Shown here: in pieces, positions 1 through 12,380 of the stretch | Layout of the letters: every line of letters starts with the position of its first letter | How positions within the stretch are numbered: the first letter of the stretch is position 1 | Source of the DNA: Marvania coccoides | Lineage: Eukaryota > Chlorophyta > Trebouxiophyceae > Chlorellales > Chlorellaceae | Direction of reading: 5' to 3' | Assembly (NCBI GenBank): GCA_963854735.1 | Contig: OY978099.1 | Location: 682,001 to 746,000, forward strand | DNA length: 64,000 nt | Position numbers and translations under genes: made by a program | Notes under the pieces: generated by a model | Seen by the model: only the letters and a program-made list of their open reading frames with translations | What the model was told of the DNA's origin: nothing | The model's database searches: none

Positions 1-1
1 G

Positions 2-82
2 TTCCCCGACGGCCCCCCGCCCACAGGGCTGCGCTACTGCATGAACGGCGTGGCGATGACCTTCAAGCCCGAGGAGGCGTGA
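2..82 (+). CDS. C-terminal end of an unidentified protein (partial)
   Basis: Only the last 26 codons and a TGA stop lie in the window, reading ...GLRYCMNGVAMTFKPEEA. The frame is open from base 2 and its GC-rich composition matches the confirmed exons, while the sequence after the stop turns AT-rich at once, as after other genes here. The fragment is too short for me to name a family, and the splice structure upstream is outside the window. Confidence 0.5.
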   Translation, partial: FPDGPPPTGLRYCMNGVAMTFKPEEA

Positions 83-364
83 AGTGTTTTTTTTCCTTCC
101 AAATTTTCATTCCTGAATTTTATTTTGAGTTTGGGTGGTCGTTTTGTTGTATGAAACGGCGTTAAGATACAAACTTGTGATGAAGAGGCGATCATCCAGC
201 TGTGGAACGCAAATTTGAATTTTTGTGTTTGACCAGAGTTTGTAACTCAAAGGAGGAAGCAAACAAGCATTAAAACTACTCAACAGCTTCTATTTAATTA
301 TTATGCAGCATTTTATGAGTTGTTAAGAGGTCGGGCAGGGCACAAGGAGCAAAATCTTCGACAA

Positions 365-2304
365 ATGTCTGCAGCAAAAAAACAAATTCGCCATTTCGAC
401 AGCCTTTCCACGCCTCCGGTGCATCAACCAAATTCTGCGACGCAACTCAATGCAGAAGCTGATCCGCACCCACAGGCTACCAGCAGGTGGGGGATGTTTT
501 TTTCAGTCACCGGGGCTCACCCTCTGCCCGTCGAAAGGCTGCTGCTGAGAACGATAAACGCTGAGTTGGGGGTGCCAGGAGCGGTGGCAGATCCGCACGC
601 CATCGCTGTGCGCAACGTGCTGCTGCCTTCGTGGCGCCTGAAGCTGGCCGTCCCACTCTTAGCTCGTCAGTACAAGCGCTTTGTGGAGAGCCCTGCGTTC
701 GGAGTTCCTGGGCTGTTGACCTACGTAGATGCGCGCACGCGGTGGGTGGACTCTCACATCAGCGCAGCATGGCAGGACGGAGCTGCCCAAGTGGTAATTT
801 TGGGAGCTGGGTATGACACTCGGGCGCTCAGACTGGCCGCCAGCATGCCCTCCCTGGTGGTGAGATGGAGCTTCGATAAATCAATTTTTTAATTATCGTA
901 TCGTTTTGCCTGAAATTTCTTCATTTTCAGCCTCTAATCCCAGTTTATTTGCCTTTGCAGTTCTTCGAGGTGGACTCGTCTGAGATAATAACAAAGAAGA
1001 AGGCGTTGCTCGCTGAGCTACCGCCTCAACCCGTCACCGCAACTGAGACAAGGCTGATTTCGCTGGACTGGGGCAACACGAGCGCCCTCATTCCCGCGCT
1101 CACTGCCGCCGGATTTCAGCCTGCCACGCGCTGCGTGATCGTTCTAGAGGGCCTGCTGCCGCACATGACCCAAGAGCAAGCTAATGCGGTGCTGGAGGAC
1201 ACTGCTGCGCTGTGCGCCCCTGGCAGTCGCATTCTTTTCGACTTTTTGCACGCTGACGCCTTCAACGGCTCAAACCGAGCGCTGGCTGGGTATGACACGC
1301 TGGCTGCGGCGTGCGCCAACAAGGGGGCGCCATTTTTGAGCGGTCAGACCCCTGGTTTCAGCGCCTGGGTAAAAGCAACCCAGAGAATGCATCTCCGCAT
1401 TACCGAGCTGCTGCGACCAGAAGACGTCGCATCAAAGCTGGTGCGCCCAGCCTACGAGCTCGCCGCGAGTGCAAAGACGCAGCCAGGAGAGGGAAATGCA
1501 GCCGCCAGTGAAGGGACGTGGCACTGCGTGGCCTGCGCTGCTGGTGGAGGTTCGACAAACCCGCCAACCCTCCCGCTGCCACAGTTCTACTCACTCATCT
1601 CCGCAACAAAAGCAGTGCCTCGCCTGAGCTTGAAAGACGCAGTGGAGTTTTCGTTGCCTCTCCCCGGGCACCACCCCACATCTGCTGACAACGGCAGCGG
1701 CAGCGGTGCGCTCAGCGGGCGCAGGGACGCAGAGGAGGCAGCGCTGGGCCCGGGAGACGGCCCCGCTGGCGGGTGCATTTTCCGGGGATTTGCGGCCATG
1801 CGGGGCATAGTGTGGGGACGGGATACTGACGACGAGGAGGGGGACGCTGCTGCTGTTGCAAGGTCTTCTCCGGCGCCATGGCCAGTGCGCCCCCCACCCG
1901 CTCGCATGATTCCTGTGATAAAAGAGCCCCCATCCGCCGCCGCCTCCTCTTCATCAGCCCCGCTGGGCAAGCAGCAGTCAGCAGAGTGGTCATTGGCGGT
2001 GGCGAGGGCTGGTGCGGCGAGCTCATCTGCAGCAGCAGGCTGCAGCCACAGAGAAGCTGGCCCCAGCTCTCACTCGCTGCCCAGCGTTCTGGAGCATGCT
2101 GTCTCCCTCCCTACCTCAACTTCAGCAGCCCTGGCACCGACGGGGCCACCCACAGGCACAACTCCCGCTTCCGCCGCTTTGCCATCACTCTCTAGCGCCC
2201 TTGAGCACGCCCTCTCCCTGCCCTCCTCAATTCCAGGGCAAGCGATGAAGCCGCCTGAGCGGGCCAAGTCTGGCAGCTGGATGACGTGGCTGTCGGGCGA
2301 ATAA
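365..2304 (+). CDS. LCMT/Tcmp-family SAM-dependent methyltransferase with a long low-complexity tail
   Basis: Two exons, 365-859 and 961-2304 (GT-AG intron, phase 0), giving 612 residues. The SAM-binding motif I is clear near residue 138 (VVILGAGYDTRALRL), followed after the intron by FFEVDSSEI, then LISLDWGN and the EGLLPHM signature. Together these mark the leucine carboxyl methyltransferase / TIGR00027 group of class I methyltransferases. The fold ends near residue 360; the remaining 250 or so residues are rich in Ser, Ala, Pro and Gly and hold two similar LEHA(V/L)SLP stretches. I chose the ATG at 365 because the longer frame upstream begins without an ATG. AATAAA-like motifs follow the stop. 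The substrate is not predictable: the group covers PP2A-type methylation as well as small-molecule enzymes. The next gene is convergent, 86 bases away. Confidence 0.8.
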
Positions 2305-2390
2305 ACGATGCCTAATTTGACACATACAATAAATAAAATAAAATAAATGAATAAATAATAGGATAAAAAAATCGCGGTAATTAGATATGA

Positions 2391-5300
2391 TTAAGCCATG
2401 AAGTTAGGCAAAAAAGCCACAGGGTCCCACAAAGTAGTTGCGCATGCTTCTTCGTCTTCGCGACCGCTCCATGCCGCAGCTGCCGCGCTCCATGCTTCTT
2501 TCAGCAGCGGGTGACTACCTATGCCATCTAAAAACGCCCCTCCCTCTAATTCTCGCACAGCAGCCGCAGCTTCCTCCACCAGCGCCCCTCCAGCACCTCG
2601 ACAGCGCCCTGCTGCCCATACTGCCAGCACCAAGCTGTAAATCGGCAAAAATGCGGCCTCCACCTCGGCAGCTCGAGCGTAGCCGCTGCATTCTGCCCAA
2701 CCAGGCGCCTGCGTCAATAGCTGCAGGCTTCTGAGGGCCTCCGCGCCCCAGCGCAGCGCGTCGTCGCTGACGTGGGGGGCTGCGACGGAAGAAAGGAGGG
2801 AAGAGAGCGCAGTCGCTGCCAGCTGCGCCGCCTGCAGCGGCTCCTCGTGGGAATTGTCGATCTCGCGGTCGAATAACCGTCCAATAATAATGCGGTTGGT
2901 GCCCTCCCTTTGAGAGCTCTCCCGTTCCGCTGCAGCTGCCGCAGCTGCGGCGGTCAAGGCTGCTTGCGCCTTGGCGGTGGCGGCAGCAATGTCGCAGGTG
3001 CGGCGACGCAGCATGCGCAGCAGGGGCGGAGAGGCGCCAAGGTGGGAGCACAGCACGCCCAGCGCGGACCCAAACACTGTTTCCACGCAGGCATCGCGTT
3101 GGGGTGCTCCCGGCAACCTGGCCAGCGCCGCCGCTGCTGCCTCGGCCGCTGCAGTGCGAACATCCAGGTCTTCATCCTCCAGCAGGCCCAGAGCAACGCC
3201 CCACACCGCCACGTAGTGCTCCGCGTCGTCGCTTCCTTCCTTCCTTTCTTCCTTCCTATCTTCAGCACGCAGCAGCCCTGACGCCCCCAGCATCTCTGCA
3301 GTGACCAGCCGCAGGTCTGGCACCTGCTCAGGCCGGCTAAAATTCTCCGCGACGGCCACCAGCGCGGCGGTGCGCGCGCTGCGCGCACCCTTCCCTCCGC
3401 TGCAGCTTCCTGCCAGCTGCCCCATGCAGGCGATGGCGTGCTGGCAGATAAAAGGGTCTTTGGCATGCTTTGCATGCTGCGTCACCGCAGCAAACAGCCG
3501 CTCCTCCTCTTCCTCTTCGTCCCCCGTCCCTTGCGCAGTCGAGAGGGAGTCTGTCAGGAGAATCAGCGATAGTGCGTGCAGCGTCCTTTTCAGGGCCTTC
3601 GGGTGCCGCTCTGTGGTCAAATGCGCGACGAGCACAGCACGCAAAGCACGCAAAGCACACGCGTTGTCACCCTCCGTCAGGCCCCCCTCCAGCAGGCGCA
3701 GCAGGCACTTGAGGGCAGCACAGCGCGCCTCGCTGCGCCGGCTGCTCAACGCCACACAAAAGTCCTCAGCCCAGGGAGAAGAGGAAGAACCATCCAGTTC
3801 ATCAAGCCTTAAGGTAGCTTGCGCTTCCTGAAGACAGCGCGTGCGGTATTTTGGCCACCACAGTAGGCGCAGCGCCACTGCCTCTTTCAAAGCCACGCCC
3901 AGCATCGGCTCCGCCTCCGAAATTGCCCCTCCTGCTGCTGCATCCTTGATGACAGTGCTGGACACGCCAAACCACGCCTGATGAGCCCCTTTTTGCACGA
4001 AAGTGAACGTTTCGGAAGCGACGACAGTTGCCTCTGCGGCCAGCGCTGCCACCGCGCACGCCAGCCGCAGCATCGCGCGGCAGATGGGTGCGCAGGGGTA
4101 CACCCCTGGCGCACATGCTGCAATGGCGCGACCGCCCAGGGGCGTGGTGATTGCCACTAGAACCTCCGCAGCGTGGGCTGCGTTGCTGCTGGAATCCGCC
4201 GCCACAGCTGTCACCAGCTCGTGCAGCTGCAGCAGCTGCCCGTGCACGCGATTGGCGTTCCACAAAGAAGTACCGGAAGCACTTTGCAGCGCAGCGGCAA
4301 CATCGGTGGCCAACTCCCCGGAGATCTCAGCCATGCGTTCCGCTGGAACCAGGGGCGCCAGCGCCTTGGACGCCTGCTGGCGCACCGCCAGCGGCCGGGC
4401 GGCCGCGCACCGCTGGACCAGCGGGATGAAGCTTGCAGGGGAGAGCCCAAAGGCGTCGCCATCGTTGCCAGCCCTCTTCAGCAGCAACGAAGCAGAAAGG
4501 TCTCCCTTCACATTGCCCCCGTTACTAACGCCAGGGCTCCCATCATCATCTGCTGCTGGATATGTGGCCGCCTCCTTTGCTGCAGACCTGGCTTGGCCGG
4601 TGCCGCCGCTGCTCCGCGCCGCCGGCTTCAGCCGCAGCAGCAGCGTGAGGATGGGAGACAGGCAAGGGTGCAGCTCGTTGCTGCCTGCCTCCAGGTCGTC
4701 TGCCGCGCGGCGCAGCTGCGCCAGCAAGAAAGGGTGCAGGGCGGGGTTGGCTTCGAAAAAATCAAAGGCGGTGGGGACGCGGCGGTTGGCCAGTTCCCGC
4801 GTGGAAAGGTTGGCGAATCCCATCATGCGGGTCAGAAGGGTGGTGTAGCACAGCGTGGCCGCGTTGCGGACCTCCCACTCGGGCGCAGCCAGTGCCGCGA
4901 TGGCCACCTGCAGGCCTGCGAAAGATGTTGAAGAAGGGAAGAAAAGAAAGCAAAGTTAAATATTTCGATTGACACAAATTGAACCTTCTGCCGAAAAAAA
5001 ATAAACAATGAAATAAATTAATTTGAAGGGAAAAAAAAATCACCTTGAGACTGGAAGGGCGCTGTCTCTTGCCCCATTTCGGTGTCGGCCAGGGCAACCC
5101 GCAGCGCATTGAACGCGTGAACCCGCGGCCAGCACTCCTCCAGGTCCTCCGCCGCCGCCGTCGCCAGCAGCGCCGCTAGGCCCCGAGCAGCCAACGGCCG
5201 GCTCGCCCGGTGCGCCCTTGCCCGCAGCATCGCCTGAATGGCAAAGGGCAGCCCGGCAGAACGCCGAGTAATGTCGCTCCGCGACTGTCCAGCCCGGCGC

Positions 5301-8300
5301 ATGTGCGCAATGAGCCCGTCCAGCCACTGCGGCGCGAGCTGCGGCAGACCGCTGCCGGCGTCCGCACCCAACACCGCGGCAGCCAGCGCCTCCATCCCCT
5401 GCTGCGTCTTGTCCACCGCGCCGCTGTGCTTCAGCTCCAGCAGCGTGCGCAGCAGCATCCCCCCGGAGGCTGCCAGTTTCCCTGGGAGCAGAAGCGGCTG
5501 GCGGGGGGGCGGCCATGCGGCGTTGTTGACCACCGGCGCCGCCTGGCAGAGGGTGCCGAGGACTAGCGCGAGCTCCTTGGCGCTCATCCAGCACGCGCAG
5601 TTGATCACCTGCGCCTCAGGGCCCAGCGAATCTACAGCAGCACCGGCGGGAATGGTGAAAGCATCTTGGGAGGTTTCGGTCTCCTGGTGCAGCTGCTGTT
5701 GCGCGAAGCCGCTGCCGTCTGATTCATCCACATCCGCTGCTGCCATGTTCATTTCTTCGGGGGTAGAAAGGATGGGCAGCACAACGTCATTGAGGCGTTG
5801 CAGCGTGGTCAACAGCCGGGCGGCCAGCGCACGCGTGGGGCCCTCAAAGTCGCGGTGAGACAGCAGAGCCGTCCAGGGCACGGCAGGCAGGACGTACCTA
5901 ACGCGCAAAGGTACAATTGCAGTTCGCATTATTATTATTACTATTACTTTAAATAGATAAAAATTTAATCAGATTAAACTGAAATTTTAACTCACCGAAG
6001 CGCCAAAAGAGGGCCATGCGACAGGCTCTCCCTCGCCGCAGCTCCCAGGTCCTGCTCCCCCGCTTCCACGCTCCTGCGCACCAACCCAGCGCAGCTCGCC
6101 AGGTAATCCAGCGATGCCGCAAGGACAGCATACTCAGGGTCAGCGGGGGGCTGCAAATGCGCAAACGCCGCAGGATAGGGTGCCACAGCGCAGCGCCATC
6201 CCAGGCCCTGCACGTACTGTTGAAATACAAGCAGCACAACACGAGCGCCGGCATCTGCGTCCTTCAGACGAGGGCTGCGCAGCAGGCCCAGCGCCCACCG
6301 CAGCATGCGCAGCACGGCTGCTGGGGTTTCGACCCCGGGCAGGGGCGCGGGCATGGAGCCCAGAGCGCGTGCAGCGCCTTCTCGAATTTTATCCCACGAG
6401 TCTGACACGCAAGACAGCAGCAGATCGGTGGTGGCGGGCGCGCAAAAGCCGGCGAAAAAGGGGCGGAACGCGCCGGAGCGCAGCCCCTTGGCGCTGGAAA
6501 AGCCGTCGGCTTTCCTCACCATGGCATTCCTCAGCGGAACTTTTCGAAGGGCTGGCATGGCGGCAGCGCCCTGTGAAGTGGGAGCTGCTACCATCAGATC
6601 GCCGTAGGTCTCGAGAAGCGCGCACAGCAGGTCTACAGCCATGTATTTGCGCGAGTACTGGCTCCCTGGGTGTGCTGCTGCCAGCACGCCCGCCCCCAAC
6701 CGCCGCAGCCACGCCTCACAGCGCGCCAAATCCGCACATGCTTCAGTCGGGAATTCGTGCGGGCGCGCCAGCACCGCACCAGCCCCCACGCGCATGCGGC
6801 TGAGCAGCCGCGCTACAGGCGGCGCCGTTTGCTGCCGCACCGCTGCTAGCGTCGTTCGCATGTCCACTCGCAGCGCGGTGGCAACGAGGCTGAGCTCCTG
6901 CGCGGTGGGCAGCGCGGAGGTGCGTGGGTGGCTGCAAGCCAGCGTCAGAGTGCCAGCTCTGAGGGTGGCAGAGCGGTGCACCACTGCTCGGTTGAGAAGG
7001 GCAGAAACGTCGAGCCCTGGGGCGGAGGAGGCGGCGTCGTCGAGGTCGCCGATGACTTTCAGTCGCCGGCCTATGGAGAGCAACGACACCGCCGCGGCAG
7101 CCTGCAGAATATCATTGAAGGAAAATTGAAAAACGCATTCTTGGCTCTAAACTATTAAAAATGGCTAGGGAAATCACGAGGAAAATTGGATTGATATGTT
7201 TTGAATGCTACGCAAAGACTAAAATGAAGTCTTCTTACCGCAACTTCCTCGGGGGCGGCGGCCACCGCCGGCAGCAGAACAGTTTGAATGGCAGAGGGGT
7301 CAGAATCCACCACAGCAGGCACAGCATACGTGCACACCACATCCCGCATGTGGTCATCGCCGCCGCACAGCGCCTGTTTCAGCTGCGGAGCCCAGCTGGC
7401 CCGCCATGCAGCCACGGCAGCAGCGGGGGCTTCAGGAGTGCCAGCGCCCGTCTCCTCCAGCCGCTGCAGCCACAGCGCGCGCAGCATGCCCGTTGCGGGG
7501 CTGCACACCGCTGAGTTGGACGCCATGGCGCCCAGAGTTTCTTCCACGAGCGCAGGGCGCAGCGCCAGCAAAGCGCCGGCGCCTAAATGAGGAATCAATG
7601 CCATCAGAGGGGCGTACCGCCTCTTTTCTTCAGGATCTGCACACCATGAAACACAAGATACTCAAATATACCTCTTACCAAACTCTTCTGATTTTACCAG
7701 CTACAGTACTGCCAAAAATAGAGCAATATTATTAATTTAAAAAAACAAAAAAAACTCACCGAGAACGAGCAAATCGTCAGCTATGGAGCGCAAAAAGGCA
7801 GCAACTCGGTCGTCCAGCGCCGCCGCCGCACCGTTTGCTAGCTCCCCTTGGGCTGCTTCTGCCTTGATCTGCAGGTCTACCAGCGAGATGAGGTGATTGA
7901 ACGATGATTGCGCAAGGCGGACAATCGAAGGCTGAGGATCGTCCCATACAGACCACAGCCCGCTCAGCAGCAGCCTCTGATGCTTCAGCTCCAGCGCCAC
8001 CCCCTGGCCTTGCCCCCACTGCTGCAAGAGCCGCTCCAGACAGATGTTCAGCGTCTGCAGCGCCGGGTGGCGATCAGAAGGGTCTGCAGCCGCGGAAATG
8101 GAGCGACAGAGGGTGGGTATCATGCCGTCAGATAGCAGCGTCCATGGCACGGCTGTAGAGGGTCCGTCTACCAGAGTGAGAGGCGTGGCCAGCGCGAATA
8201 AGGGCGCCCATTGAAGGAGGCCTCGGAGGGCAAAAAGGGCAGCAAAAGGAGGCACGCGGCGGAGTTCCTTTGCTAAAGAGCCCCCATTCGTGTCACGTGC

Positions 8301-9370
8301 TGCCGCTGCGTCCACCCAGCTGCTGGTAAAGCTGATTTCCTTGCTCTCAATAGAAACTTCAAGGCGCTGCTCTGGTTCCACGAGGAGACCGCTGGCCATG
8401 GTGGCGATCACCTGCGACGCAGACACCCCCGGGAGCGAGGCTGCAGCGCAGAGCGCCACAGCTGCGGAGCACAGCAGCTCCTTAGGGAGGCTGCCGGTCT
8501 GAAGAATATTCAAAAAGCTCGCTGCAGCCGGCTCAACAGCTTCCGCAGGCCCTTCCGCCGCAATTTCACCCGCAAACAGCGCGAACAGCGAGTAGAGCAC
8601 GGATACCAGCTCGTTTATCGCATCACCCGTCGCGTAATTCAGCGCCGCTGCTCCTGAATTCAGCGCCAGGGCAGCCTGCAGCTGCGCCGCTGCGCGGCGG
8701 GCGAGGGCGGCGGCACATGGCGCAATGGCGGGGCGATGTTCAGGGAAGAAAGTAAGCGACTCCGTAGCTTGAACGGCGCTCTGACCCAGCGGTGACAGCA
8801 AGGCATTTGACGCCGTCTGCCACTCGCTCTCTGCGGCCGCCAGCAGCTGAGATGTCAGATGCGCGTGCATGTGGGTCAACATTGGCGGCGGGAGAGCTTT
8901 CAAACCGGACAGCAGCGCGCGGTGGGACGGTCGAGAGCCCAACGTTAGAAACAAGTCGCACAAGAGCTCTACCATCGCTGCTGCTGCACCGCTGTCTGTT
9001 TCAGTGCCTTCAGCGGCTGTGGCATGGTGCTGACAAGCGTTCTCCGCTGCAGTTCCGGCAAGGCGCTTGACGGCGGCGATCAGGTCGCCAGCTGATGGAC
9101 TCCCCGCTGCTGCCGCCACTGCTGCCGCAAAAGAGGCCAGGACAGGGTCATCGGCGCTGGAAAGCGTTGTGATCTGAGCAAATTTCGTTAAAACAGGTGA
9201 AACCAAGGTGAATTATTGCAGCAAGTGTGAGAAATTTTGTAAAGTAATGCAATCTGAATGCTCGATGTTCGACGCACCTTGCTTTGAAGATCGGCATCCA
9301 GCGTTATGGGCCCGTCATTGACCTTTTTCTTCAGCTGATTCTTGCTGAGTTTGTTAGTTCTGGCCTGCAT
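2391..9370 (-). CDS. THADA: THADA / Trm732 homologue (HEAT-repeat partner for tRNA 2'-O-methylation)
   Basis: Six exons on the minus strand: 9278-9370, 7761-9173, 7239-7636, 5996-7101, 5044-5898 and 2391-4915, all GT-AG and phase-consistent, giving 2129 residues (human THADA is about 1950). Two conserved family blocks are visible: ITRRSAGLPFAIQAML in exon 5 (DUF2428 region), and EVRNAATLCYTTLLTRMMG followed by FFEANPALHPFLLAQL and LHPCLSPILTLLLRL across the start of exon 6. The whole protein is alpha-helical, Ala/Leu-rich HEAT-like repeat. In yeast, Trm732 works with the methyltransferase Trm7 to modify position 32 of the tRNA anticodon loop; the same role is inferred here. It is the longest gene in the window. 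Its start lies 186 bases from the stop of EBP2 on the same strand. Confidence 0.88.
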
Positions 9371-9556
9371 CGTCGCTCCCTCTTTCAAAATCTTCAATGT
9401 TTTCAAAACATTATTAATTCTCTACTCCAGTGGGAGATTAAATGCCCGATTTTCAGTTACAATAGTTTTCTAAAACGTATGCTAATAAAACAATGCATGC
9501 ACAACTTGAGTCATTCAGAATGTCTTCCTCATTTTCTCATGAGCAACACCTCCTTC

Positions 9557-10709
9557 TCAGCCACGCTGCTTCATGGACGCCCTCCTGTCCTTGCCAGGCC
9601 GCTGCGATTTTCCGCCCCTGTCTCCACCACCCCTGCCACCACCCCTGCCTCCTCCTCCTCTGCCTCCTCCGCGGCCGCCGCCCCTGCCGCCGTCGCGACC
9701 CCCTCCTCTGCCGCCGCGACCGCCTCCTCTGCCGCCGCCCCGGGATGGCGTGTATTCGCCGCCTGCCGCGGAGTACGCGTCATTCTGCTTGCCCAGCCGC
9801 TTGGGGCCCCCAAAACCATACTTTTCGTCGCGCTTTGAGCGCTTTGCGCTCTTGTCGCGCGCCGAAAATCGCTCGCCCAGCTTCGCTTTCTGCTGCCCCC
9901 TGCCCCGCGTGGCCTTGCCGTCCATCCGCGCTAGCTCTGCGTCCATGTCCAGCTCCCCTGCGAAACCTGACTTGACGCGCTGCTTCCGCAGCGCCGACAC
10001 GCTGGTGATGGCCTTCTTCTTCTCGTGCGCGCGCTCCATCTTCTTCGCCGCCTCCACCTGCTTGCCAAACTTCTTGGTCTCGCGCTCCTTGCGCCGCTGG
10101 TCGGCACCTTCGATCACATTCTGCTCGTACAGAAGCTGCTCCTTCACCTTGGCCATATGGTCGTCGCTCTTCACCATCTCAGCGTAGTAGTCCGTCGGTC
10201 GCCGCCACGGCACGCCCGCCCCTTCGAACCGCGTGATGGCGGATTTGGCGGCGGCGAGCGCCTGGTTGTAAAACGCAAGCTCCCGCTCCAAATCATCATC
10301 AACGTCCGCTACCTCGGTGGGGGCATCGCCGGTGATTGCCAGAGTCTCTGCCCAGGGCTGCTCCTGCGTCCAAGCGATGTCCTCCAGCTTGTCGTGCATT
10401 GACTCAACGTTGTAAATGGCCTGCTCTTCCTCCTCTTCCTCTTCCTCTTCTTCTTCCTCGCCCTCTTCGCCATCCTCCTCCCGCGGCCGCTTTGTCTTCT
10501 TCGCAGCCTGCTTCTTCTCCTGTTGGATGGCTAGCAGCGCCGCCAGCTCCTGCAGGAGGTCGAAAAATAAATCGTGTGAGATTTGAAGGAAAAAACTGCG
10601 AAATTGATATTGCATGCATGGCGCTCACCTCCTCATCCGATGCATTCGCTTCGTCTGAAGAATACTCCTCGTCTTCCGACGAACTTTCATATTTCTTTGC
10701 CCCACGCAT
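9557..10709 (-). CDS. EBP2: EBP2, rRNA-processing / 60S assembly factor
   Basis: Two exons, 10629-10709 and 9557-10549, giving 357 residues. The conserved Ebp2 core is present: PWRRPTDYYAEMVKSDDHM, then KVKEQLLYEQ and the basic stretch KKFGKQVEAAKKMERAHEKKKA, ending in FGGPKRLGKQNDA. The family is nucleolar and needed for 27S pre-rRNA processing and 60S assembly. N-terminal to the core are serine-acidic residues and a run of about 13 glutamates; the C-terminus is a GRGGG-type glycine/arginine repeat of about 50 residues, typical of nucleolar RNA-binding tails. It is divergent from the UCH37 gene, whose ATG is 206 bases away, so the two probably share a promoter region. Confidence 0.9.
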
Positions 10710-10915
10710 TATGATTTCGAATTATAAAAAGGAAAAAGGAGAGGGATTTTGTGTTCACTCGTGTTATTAGTTATATGATTGTTATCATAAAATTTATTAT
10801 GAGCCTGTGAAATTATAAAATCAGGAATGGGCTTTCGTGCGTGCACCCAAAATTTTGTCTTCCAAAGCCCGAAAAAATGGCTTGAACAAATTATTAATAA
10901 ATACATATTGGCCCC

Positions 10916-12260
10916 ATGGCATCAGACAACTCATGGACGACAAGTAAGCCGCTATTGTTTCCACATACCACATACAGAATTTTTGTTTTTATCACCTTTT
11001 TTTTTGCCTGCAGTCGAGTCCGATCCGGGGGTCTTCACCGAGCTCATGGAGAAAATGGGGGCCAAGGGGGTTGAGGTTGCAGAGCTGTGGTCCTGCGACC
11101 GAGAATCAATGGCACAACTCGAGTGAGTTCTTTTTCTCTTGATCTCGAAACAACCATCTTTCGCCTCTTCCATCGTTCCCACGTGTTTTCAACCCCCACA
11201 AAATCATCAACACCCTTCTCCCTTCTCCAGACCCATCTACGGCCTCATCTTCCTGTTCAAGTACCAAAAAGAGACCGACGACCGACCTGTCGACAAAGAT
11301 TTTGCGTCCAAGGGCATTTTCTTTGCAAACCAGGTGATAAACAACGCCTGCGCCACCCAGGCTATCATTAGCGTGCTCATGAACGTGCAGCAGAGCCAGC
11401 ACCCTGGCTTTGACCTCGGCACAGAGCTCACAACGCTCCGAGATTTCACCGCCAAGTTCCCTCCCGACCTGCGGGGGCTGGCCATCGGCAACAGCGACGC
11501 CATTCGCACCGTGCACAACAGCTTCACCCCGCCGCAGCCGCTGGTCCCCGAGGAGAAGGACGATGAGAAGGGTGGTGAGGCCTTTCACTTTGTGGCCTAC
11601 GTGCCTGCTGCTGGGGGGGTGTACGAGCTGGATGGGCTGAAACCCGGGCCCATCAGGCTGTGCGACTGCCCGCAGGCAAGTATTTCCATCAAATAACACA
11701 ATTTATTCGTTTTTATTCTCCAAAATTCTGAACATTCTTGCACCCCAAAAATGCTGAATTAGGTTTTAAATTTAACAAAATGGCAAGTTTACTGGTTACT
11801 ATTTTTTGAATGTTTTTTTAACTCGCAGGAAGAGTGGCTGGGGCGCGCTTCTGAGGCTCTGACTGCCCGCATCGCAAAGTACGCCGCCAGCGAGCAACGA
11901 TTCAACCTCATGGCTCTGGTGCGCAGCAAAAAGGACGTCTACCAGGAGCGGCTGCAAAGCTGCCAGGAAACTGCAGAAGCGCTGCACGCGCAGCAGGTGG
12001 CTGGCGATGCCGGGGCGGCAGCATCGGAGCTGCAAAATATTAAATCGGAGATTCGGGAGCTGGGGGCTGCTCTGGCGGCAGAGGAGGAGAAGCGGCGGCG
12101 GTGGAACGATGAGAACCTGCGGCGGCGAACGGACTTCACTCCGTTTACGTTCCAGCTGTTGACGGCTCTGGCCATGAAGGGGGAGCTGCCTGCATTGGTG
12201 GCGGCTGCGGAGGAGGACCAGAAGCAGCGCAGAGCGAGCGCGAACAATAAAAACTCGTGA
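10916..12260 (+). CDS. UCHL5: UCH37/UCHL5 ubiquitin C-terminal hydrolase
   Basis: Four exons (10916-10943, 11014-11122, 11231-11675, 11829-12260) give 337 residues, close to human UCHL5 (329). The thiol-protease residues are Cys86 in [12 protein letters not shown], His165 in AFHFVAYVP and Asp180 in [11 protein letters not shown], with the oxyanion Gln in FFANQ. The C-terminal helical ULD-like region ([18 protein letters not shown], then [19 protein letters not shown]) is intact; in animals it docks the enzyme on the proteasome receptor Rpn13 or on INO80. The tail has little of the basic KEKE stretch beyond residue 325. The third intron starts with GC (CAG|GCAAGT) rather than GT. The stop is 120 bases from the convergent zinc-knuckle gene. 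Confidence 0.95.
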
Positions 12261-12380
12261 TAAACACGTTTTACAAGAAACAATTAAAAATTATTATGGT
12301 ACGTACATACAGCGAAGAGATAGAAAGACAGTACTGCTAAAGAGTCGGTCAAAAATATCAAGCATACTCGTTTAATTCGT

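Noticed and set aside
4003..4931. Long plus-strand frames opposite the THADA gene
   Set aside because: They overlap conserved THADA exon 6, have no domain, and their Ala/Arg/Ser-rich wording is typical of GC-biased antisense frames.
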